Shown here: positions 13,488 through 15,225 of the stretch, piece after piece | Layout of the letters: each line of letters starts with the position of its first letter | Numbering within the stretch: position 1 is the first letter of the stretch | NCBI GenBank assembly: GCA_002796165.1 | Contig: PCWF01000214.1 | Span: 1 to 15,225 of the forward strand | Source of the DNA: Nitrospinae bacterium CG11_big_fil_rev_8_21_14_0_20_56_8 | GTDB lineage: Bacteria > Nitrospinota > Nitrospinia > Nitrospinales > VA-1 | Direction of reading: 5' to 3' | Length of the DNA: 15,225 bases | The notes under the pieces: model-generated | The model's database searches: none | Told to the model about the DNA's origin: nothing | The model's input: only the letters and a program-made list of their open reading frames with translations | Program-made: the position numbers and the translations under genes

Positions 13488-15225
13488 ATGAAAGTTGCTG
13501 TTTGCAATTCCGTCGGAATCGATGCCGACGGGTACGCCATGATTCATTCCCCCAGCCGCTGGACCAACAGTTCCCGGGATCATAAGATATTCACCTATTA
13601 TCCCTGGCAGTTGGCCTATTGTTCTTCGATTCTCAAACGCGACACCGATCACGAAGTCCGTTTTTTCGACGGGTGTCTGGACAAACACGATCATCAGAGT
13701 TTCGTCAACGTGGTATCCGAATTCGGTCCGGATTTCATCATCATGGACAGCGCCACCCGAACCATCGCGGCGGACAGCCGGTTCGCCACCGAGGTCAAGA
13801 AACACTTTGGCACCAAGCTCATTTTCTGCGGTCCGCACGCCACCACCTTCCCCGACGAGGTAAATGAATTTGCCGACTACGTGGTCTTGAGGGAATACGA
13901 ACTGGTGGTGCGGGATATCCTCCAGGGAAAAGATCCGAACGACATCCCGGGTCTGTATCCCAACATGAATCTCCGGCCCCCTCTGGACGTGAACCATCTT
14001 CCCCTGCCCGAGGACACCGACGTTTCCCGGCTGGACTACGGGATTCCCGGAGAACCCTCGAGCGAATACCTGGAGATTCAGGCTTACGCCTCAAGAGGTT
14101 GCCCCCTGTCGTGCAGTTTTTGCGTGTGCGGAAATATTTCTTACTCCCGCCCCAACTGGCGGCCCCGCGATCCCGAAAACGTGATCCACGAACTGAAAAC
14201 GCTTCGCGCCCGGTACCCGCAGATGGAAGGCATCTTCTTCGACGAGGAAGTGCACAACGGAAGCAAGAAGTACATCATGGACCTGACCCGCGCCATCCGC
14301 GAAAACGGTCTCGACGATCTCAAATACGACGTCATGTGCGGTCAATGGCCCATGGATGAGGAAGTGCTCGATTCCATGAAAGCCTCGGGCTATTACATGG
14401 TGAGGCTGGGCATCGAAACCGCCGGGGAACATGCGGCGCGGGGAATGGAACTGCTGAAAAAATTCAACGTGCCCAAGCTCAAACGGCTGATGAAACATGG
14501 GGCGGGCATCGGACTCAAATTCTACGGCACTTTCACCTTCGGCGGCGAAGGCTCCACCGACGAATGCGACAAGAAAACCATTGCCCTGATCCGGGAACTG
14601 ATCGACGAGGGCCTGCTGTGGCGGTTCCAGTTGTCTATCAGCACCCCGCAACCGGGAACGCCGTTTTATAACCGGATGAAATCCACGGGATACCTCCGCA
14701 ACCTGGACTGGAAACATTTCGATGGCGGTAATTTTTGCGTGGTGGACCGGCCGGAATACCCCGCCGAACAGGTCATGAACAATTTCCGTGAAGCCGAAAA
14801 ACTTTACGAACTCGGATTCAACAACCGATACTCGGCAACGGCAAAAGACAACTTCCAATCCATCCGCGTTCTCCCCGGGGAAGAGATCCTGGTCTTCCGG
14901 AGCTCGCGGATGAAGCAGTTCAACGATATCATTCACTCCCTTTACACCCAGTACAACGGGAGCCGCATCTCCACTCTCGGTCAATACAGCGTTAAAGACG
15001 AGTTGAAGCAGAATCCGCGCATCAACGAGGTGCATTGTTACGGGGACAATCATTTCACCAACGGCGCGTTTCCCCTTCCGCTCCTGGAAACCCTGGGCCG
15101 GAGAACCTTTGCCCTGGGGGTGATCCCGTTCAATAACATCTCGGGCAATGGCTACTCCGAAGTGAAAGCCCTGGCGCGGCGCATGGGCATCCGCAAACTG
15201 GTCGCCGTCAACGTGGAGGGCAAAG
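13488..15225 (+). CDS. B12-binding-type radical SAM protein with extra C-terminal domain (3' end cut by window)
   Basis: Open for 579 codons from ATG 13488 to the window edge, with GAGG (13478-13481) 6 nt upstream. Residues 1-165 form a Rossmann-like cobalamin-binding domain of the BchE/HpnJ-type arrangement (IIMDSATRTIAADSRF, LIFCGPHATTFPDE); the DxHxxG cobalamin-ligand motif is not seen, as in many members. The radical SAM core carries C205-x3-C209-x2-C212 (GCPLSCSFC) for the 4Fe-4S cluster, followed by FFDEEVHNGS and LGIETAGE, typical of the barrel. Residues about 460-579 are beyond the usual core. They read ILVFRSSRMKQFNDIIHSLY and later IPFNNISGNGY, recalling the start of GT9-like sugar-transferase folds, but this is a weak resemblance. 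The substrate is unknown; relatives act on lipids, hopanoids, tetrapyrroles or cell-surface sugars. A stop is not reached, so the full length is unknown. Confidence 0.85.
   Translation, partial: MKVAVCNSVGIDADGYAMIHSPSRWTNSSRDHKIFTYYPWQLAYCSSILKRDTDHEVRFFDGCLDKHDHQSFVNVVSEFGPDFIIMDSATRTIAADSRFATEVKKHFGTKLIFCGPHATTFPDEVNEFADYVVLREYELVVRDILQGKDPNDIPGLYPNMNLRPPLDVNHLPLPEDTDVSRLDYGIPGEPSSEYLEIQAYASRGCPLSCSFCVCGNISYSRPNWRPRDPENVIHELKTLRARYPQMEGIFFDEEVHNGSKKYIMDLTRAIRENGLDDLKYDVMCGQWPMDEEVLDSMKASGYYMVRLGIETAGEHAARGMELLKKFNVPKLKRLMKHGAGIGLKFYGTFTFGGEGSTDECDKKTIALIRELIDEGLLWRFQLSISTPQPGTPFYNRMKSTGYLRNLDWKHFDGGNFCVVDRPEYPAEQVMNNFREAEKLYELGFNNRYSATAKDNFQSIRVLPGEEILVFRSSRMKQFNDIIHSLYTQYNGSRISTLGQYSVKDELKQNPRINEVHCYGDNHFTNGAFPLPLLETLGRRTFALGVIPFNNISGNGYSEVKALARRMGIRKLVAVNVEGK

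Noticed and set aside
13294..13491. 65-codon plus-strand ORF whose stop overlaps the radical SAM start (ATGA)
   Set aside because: No RBS, Arg/Pro-rich translation typical of non-coding GC-rich DNA, no recognisable domain. The overlap alone is not enough.
14091..15053. 320-codon minus-strand open frame in the radical SAM region (with another at 13284-13997)
   Set aside because: The plus strand holds an uninterrupted B12/radical SAM protein from 13488 with CxxxCxxC and an RBS; the minus frames are shadows.

Overview
This 15.2 kb window is chromosomal DNA from a moderately GC-rich diderm (Gram-negative-type) bacterium. The diderm reading rests on a lipoprotein signal, a PilZ protein behind a sigma-54-type promoter, and FtsY. 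The lineage cannot be fixed from sequence reading alone. The gene mix (GlgE pathway, caspase-like lipoprotein, B12-type radical SAM protein) would fit Nitrospinota- or Desulfobacterota-like bacteria, but that is a low-confidence guess. There are nine protein genes and one 8-codon leader ORF. I saw no rRNA, tRNA, CRISPR array, insertion sequence, phage module or origin.

Region 1 (1-5108) is alpha-glucan metabolism. The 3' part of glgE (maltosyltransferase using maltose-1-phosphate) is followed after 14 bp by a fused trehalose synthase/maltokinase (TreS-Mak). Together they convert trehalose to maltose, to maltose-1-phosphate, to linear alpha-1,4-glucan. The branching enzyme GlgB would have to lie outside the window.

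Region 2 (5109-7597) is a putative signalling pair. A lipoprotein joins a DUF4156-like region, an SH3b domain, an Ig-like domain and a caspase-like (peptidase C14) domain with an intact His/Cys dyad. A single-domain response regulator receiver follows it. Ahead of the lipoprotein are an extended -10 promoter candidate, two direct TGCATAGG repeats and a leader ORF whose stop overlaps the first ATG.

Region 3 (7598-8332) holds a PilZ domain protein preceded by a very good sigma-54 (-24/-12) promoter match and an array of alternating short inverted repeats. Region 4 (8351-9310, minus strand) is ftsY, the SRP receptor, convergent with the PilZ gene.

Region 5 (9479-13196) is divergent from ftsY. 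It holds a GT4 glycosyltransferase overlapping by 8 bp an 811-residue two-headed phosphodiesterase: an alkaline-phosphatase-superfamily domain carrying a hydrophobic insert, fused to an endonuclease/exonuclease/phosphatase (EEP) domain. Both catalytic sites look intact. The pair suggests glycolipid or lipid head-group metabolism, but the substrate is unknown.

Region 6 (13488 to the right edge) is a large B12-binding-type radical SAM protein. It runs off the window and carries an additional C-terminal domain that may be glycosyltransferase-like.

The least ordinary parts are the AP-EEP fusion with its GT4 partner, the four-part caspase lipoprotein with its receiver, and the sigma-54/inverted-repeat control region of the PilZ gene.
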